Source of the DNA: Myxococcales bacterium
Lineage (GTDB): Bacteria; Myxococcota_A; Bradymonadia; Bradymonadales; GCA-2716585
Assembly: GCA_002716585.1 (NCBI GenBank)
Contig: PBBL01000073.1
Location: 1-64,000, forward strand
Direction of reading: 5' to 3'
DNA length: 64,000 nucleotides
Both the position numbers and the translations under genes were made by a program. The notes under the pieces are model-generated. The model did not search any database. It was not told the origin of the DNA and saw only the letters and a program-made list of their open reading frames with translations. This document shows, in pieces, positions 62,042 to 64,000 of the stretch (within the stretch, counting starts at the first letter, position 1; each line of letters begins with the position of its first letter).

Positions 62042-62217
62042 CCGATGTTGTCTCCTCACGCCCTGCGCCCTCCCGCCTGCCACGTCTCCTCTCCACTGCG
62101 TTGCACCAGTTTACGCCGATCTGGGTAGACAACAAGGACTCCAGGCTGGAAAACAATGGGCAGGTGGGGCACTCTTATGGCACCGTCCCGGAGCCGTTGA
62201 CGTCCCCCAGGAGACAG

Positions 62218-64000
62218 ATGCAGGTCTATTGCCCAAGTTGCTACGCCACCCTCCCCGACGCATCGCTCGCCACCTGCCCCGAGTGCGGGGACACCTGCAC
62301 CCGTGGCGGCGGCTGGCCCGAGGATCGCTGGCTGGGCCGGGTGGTGGACGGCGGCAAGTACCGCGTCGAGCGCCTGATCGGCAGCGGTGGCTTCTCCAAC
62401 GTCTACCGGGTTCGCCACACCGCGCTCGAAGAGCGGGTCTTTGCCATGAAGGTCCTCAACCAGGCCGCCATGGACAACCCCAAGTGCGAGGAGCTGTTCA
62501 TCAACGAGAGCAAGCTCCTCCTCGGCTTCGACCACCCCAACATCGTCAAGTTCCACGAGGTCGGCTGGCTCAAGAATGGCCCCGCCTTCGCCCTGATGGA
62601 GCTGCTCACCGGCAAGGATCTCCACAAGATCCTCTACGAGGCCAACGGACCCCTGCCCGCCTCTCGGGTCGTTCGGATCGGCGCCCAGATCGCCGCCGCG
62701 CTGGAGGCCGCTCACGCGCGTGGGGTGCTCCACCGCGACCTCAAGCCTGAGAACGTCCTCCTCCTGAAGGGCGACGAGGCGCGCGTCATCGACTTTGGCA
62801 TCGCCAAGGTCCTCGGCACCGGCATGTCGGGCGGGCAGCTCTCCCAGTTCATCGGGACACCCATCTACATGGCCCCCGAGCAGTTCGACGTCGGCTCCAA
62901 GGTCGACGGGCGACTGGACATCTACCAGCTCGGCGGCGTCCTGTTCACCCTGCTCACCTGCGAGACCCCCTACGACCCCCGCTCGCCTGACGGCTCGCTG
63001 GCCGGTGTCCTCGACATCGCCCGCCAACAGGACGAGCGCGCCGGACAGATCGGCCCCCGGCCCAGCGACCGCGTCCCGAGCTTCGCCCTCCACGCCCCGA
63101 CGCTCAACACCCTCATTGGGGAGATGCTGTCCACGGACCCTGACATGCGCCCACCCAGCGCCAGCGACGCCCATGAGCGCCTCCTCGCCTGTCTCGACGA
63201 CATCCACGAGCCGCTCGCGCTGGAGACGCCGCATCGCCCCTCCACGCCCGCTCACGCTCAATCCACCCGCGCCGCCCCGCTGCTTGAGACCCCCGACCCG
63301 CCCGACGGCCAGGCCCCGCCCGTCGCCTCAACCCGACACGTCGTGAAAGCCCCTCCTGAGCCCGAAGCGCCGAGCCCCATCGCGGATCCGATCACGCCTC
63401 CGCCCTCCCCCGCGGCGCCGCGGATCTCAACGCAGCCCGAGCGCGACCTCCAGGCGAGGGTGCTCGACCTCTGGGAGGACCCGAGCGGGCGCGGGCGGAT
63501 CGGCGTCGTCGGGCTCGGCGCGGCGGCGCTCCTCGTCGTCGTCCTTGGCACCTGGACGCTCCTCGCGACCCCGGACCAGGAACCCTCCTCAACGCGAACC
63601 CTGCAGCCCTCCCCGAGGTCCGAGGGGAGCGAGCCCGAGCTGTTTGTGACGGTGGAGCCCGGGCTGGCGCTCCTCGGATCCCCGCGCACGGAACAGGGCC
63701 GCGAGATCGATGAGCTGGCGACCCGCGTCACCCTCACCCACACCCTCTCCATACAGCGCCACGAGGTCACCCAGGCCCAGTGGAGCGCCCTCATGAAGAG
63801 CGAGCCCTCCTGGTTCGCCTCGTGCGGCGACGACTGCCCGGTCGAGCAGGTCAGCTGGTTCGACGCCGTGCTCTACAGCAACGCGCTGTCGGAGCGTGAA
63901 GGCCTGGAGCCGTGCTACCAGGTCATGGGGTGCGAGGGGGAGCCGACCGGCGGCTGCCCCGACGAGGAGCAGTGGTGCCGCGGCGACCACGTGTGTCAGG
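62218..64000 (+). CDS. Zinc-ribbon Ser/Thr protein kinase with formylglycine-generating-enzyme-like C-terminus (3' truncated)
   Basis: 594 residues are visible from ATG 62218 (AGGAG upstream); the frame is open to the window end. Residues 1-30 are a zinc ribbon (Cys5, Cys8, Cys20, Cys23). The Hanks-type kinase (about 43-330) has 'LIGSGGFSNVYRV' (P-loop), 'FAMKVL' (Lys), 'LHRDLKPENVLL' (catalytic loop), 'VIDFGIAKVL' and 'IGTPIYMAPEQF', all intact. A Pro-rich linker and membrane helix ('VVGLGAAALLVVVLGTWTLLA', about 425) lead to an FGE-sulfatase/SUMF1-like domain ('LALLGSPRTEQGREIDE', 'IQRHEVTQAQW'). The kinase is cytosolic and the FGE-like part outside. Confidence 0.92.
   Translation, partial: MQVYCPSCYATLPDASLATCPECGDTCTRGGGWPEDRWLGRVVDGGKYRVERLIGSGGFSNVYRVRHTALEERVFAMKVLNQAAMDNPKCEELFINESKLLLGFDHPNIVKFHEVGWLKNGPAFALMELLTGKDLHKILYEANGPLPASRVVRIGAQIAAALEAAHARGVLHRDLKPENVLLLKGDEARVIDFGIAKVLGTGMSGGQLSQFIGTPIYMAPEQFDVGSKVDGRLDIYQLGGVLFTLLTCETPYDPRSPDGSLAGVLDIARQQDERAGQIGPRPSDRVPSFALHAPTLNTLIGEMLSTDPDMRPPSASDAHERLLACLDDIHEPLALETPHRPSTPAHAQSTRAAPLLETPDPPDGQAPPVASTRHVVKAPPEPEAPSPIADPITPPPSPAAPRISTQPERDLQARVLDLWEDPSGRGRIGVVGLGAAALLVVVLGTWTLLATPDQEPSSTRTLQPSPRSEGSEPELFVTVEPGLALLGSPRTEQGREIDELATRVTLTHTLSIQRHEVTQAQWSALMKSEPSWFASCGDDCPVEQVSWFDAVLYSNALSEREGLEPCYQVMGCEGEPTGGCPDEEQWCRGDHVCQ

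Overview
The window is dense, GC-rich DNA with small intergenic gaps. It suggests a deltaproteobacterium-like organism of the Myxococcota/Bradymonadales kind. The grounds are many predicted secreted lipoproteins with MopE-type Cys/Asp metal-binding repeats, Thr-Gly linkers and thrombospondin-3 repeats; FHA, VWA and Ser/Thr-kinase proteins; a REC-DUF4388-coiled-coil protein; and a protein with a C-terminus resembling the myxobacterial MXAN_5187 type. No rRNA, tRNA, CRISPR array, transposase or phage gene was recognised, so this looks like a chromosomal segment with conserved housekeeping genes interleaved with lineage-specific envelope genes.

Layout. 1-7.4 kb: end of an FHA protein, then a leftward operon glyQ-glyS-(YncE-like lipoprotein)-(MopE-like lipoprotein), the last three coupled by ATGA overlaps. 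7.7-16.3 kb: MATE exporter, metK with a good promoter, a secreted protein, an atypical Lgt homologue, citrate synthase, a methyltransferase, a DUF427 gene and a small downstream gene. 16.3-21 kb: three copies of an operator-like palindrome and a set of leftward lipoprotein and TPR genes. 21-25.5 kb: a GCS2-CBS fusion followed by a trypsin-like protease fused to a lipase fold that has lost its nucleophile. 25.6-37.4 kb: MopE lipoprotein, pdxH, MarR regulator, Trm112-like protein, TerB-like protein, prfA, glutaredoxin, xseAB (xseA with an extra N-terminal HARP-like segment), a cytidine deaminase-uridine phosphorylase fusion, a TSP3 lipoprotein and tsaD. 37.5-45 kb: the 1239-residue REC-DUF4388-coiled-coil-TM-TPR protein, a Lys/Asp-repeat lipoprotein and a PcrA/UvrD helicase.

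45-49.5 kb is a translationally coupled sugar-nucleotide operon (wlbA/wbpB dehydrogenase, wbpE-type aminotransferase, wecB/wbpI-type epimerase, glycosyltransferase) for a diacetamido uronic acid of a surface polysaccharide; the wbpA and wbpD steps must be encoded elsewhere. Immediately after it, at 49530-49754, is a noncoding element made of two 93-bp copies (88/93 identical), each with a perfect 12-bp inverted repeat, enclosed by an 18-bp outer inverted repeat. It ends 10 bp from the 3' end of an Rnl2-family RNA ligase gene. This is the most interesting unexplained structure in the window.

50.8-64 kb: a 1363-residue Cys-rich lipoprotein with repeated aspartate/glycine motifs, a membrane-anchored protein with an MXAN_5187-like C-terminus, a beta-propeller protein, a VWA-TM-FHA protein, an RluA-type pseudouridine synthase, a coiled-coil membrane protein, an AgmX/PglI-like lipoprotein, and a zinc-ribbon Ser/Thr kinase with a C-terminal formylglycine-generating-enzyme-like domain that runs off the end.

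Starts were moved inward from the longest open frame wherever a ribosome binding site, signal peptide or family alignment favoured it. All promoter calls are by eye and unverified.
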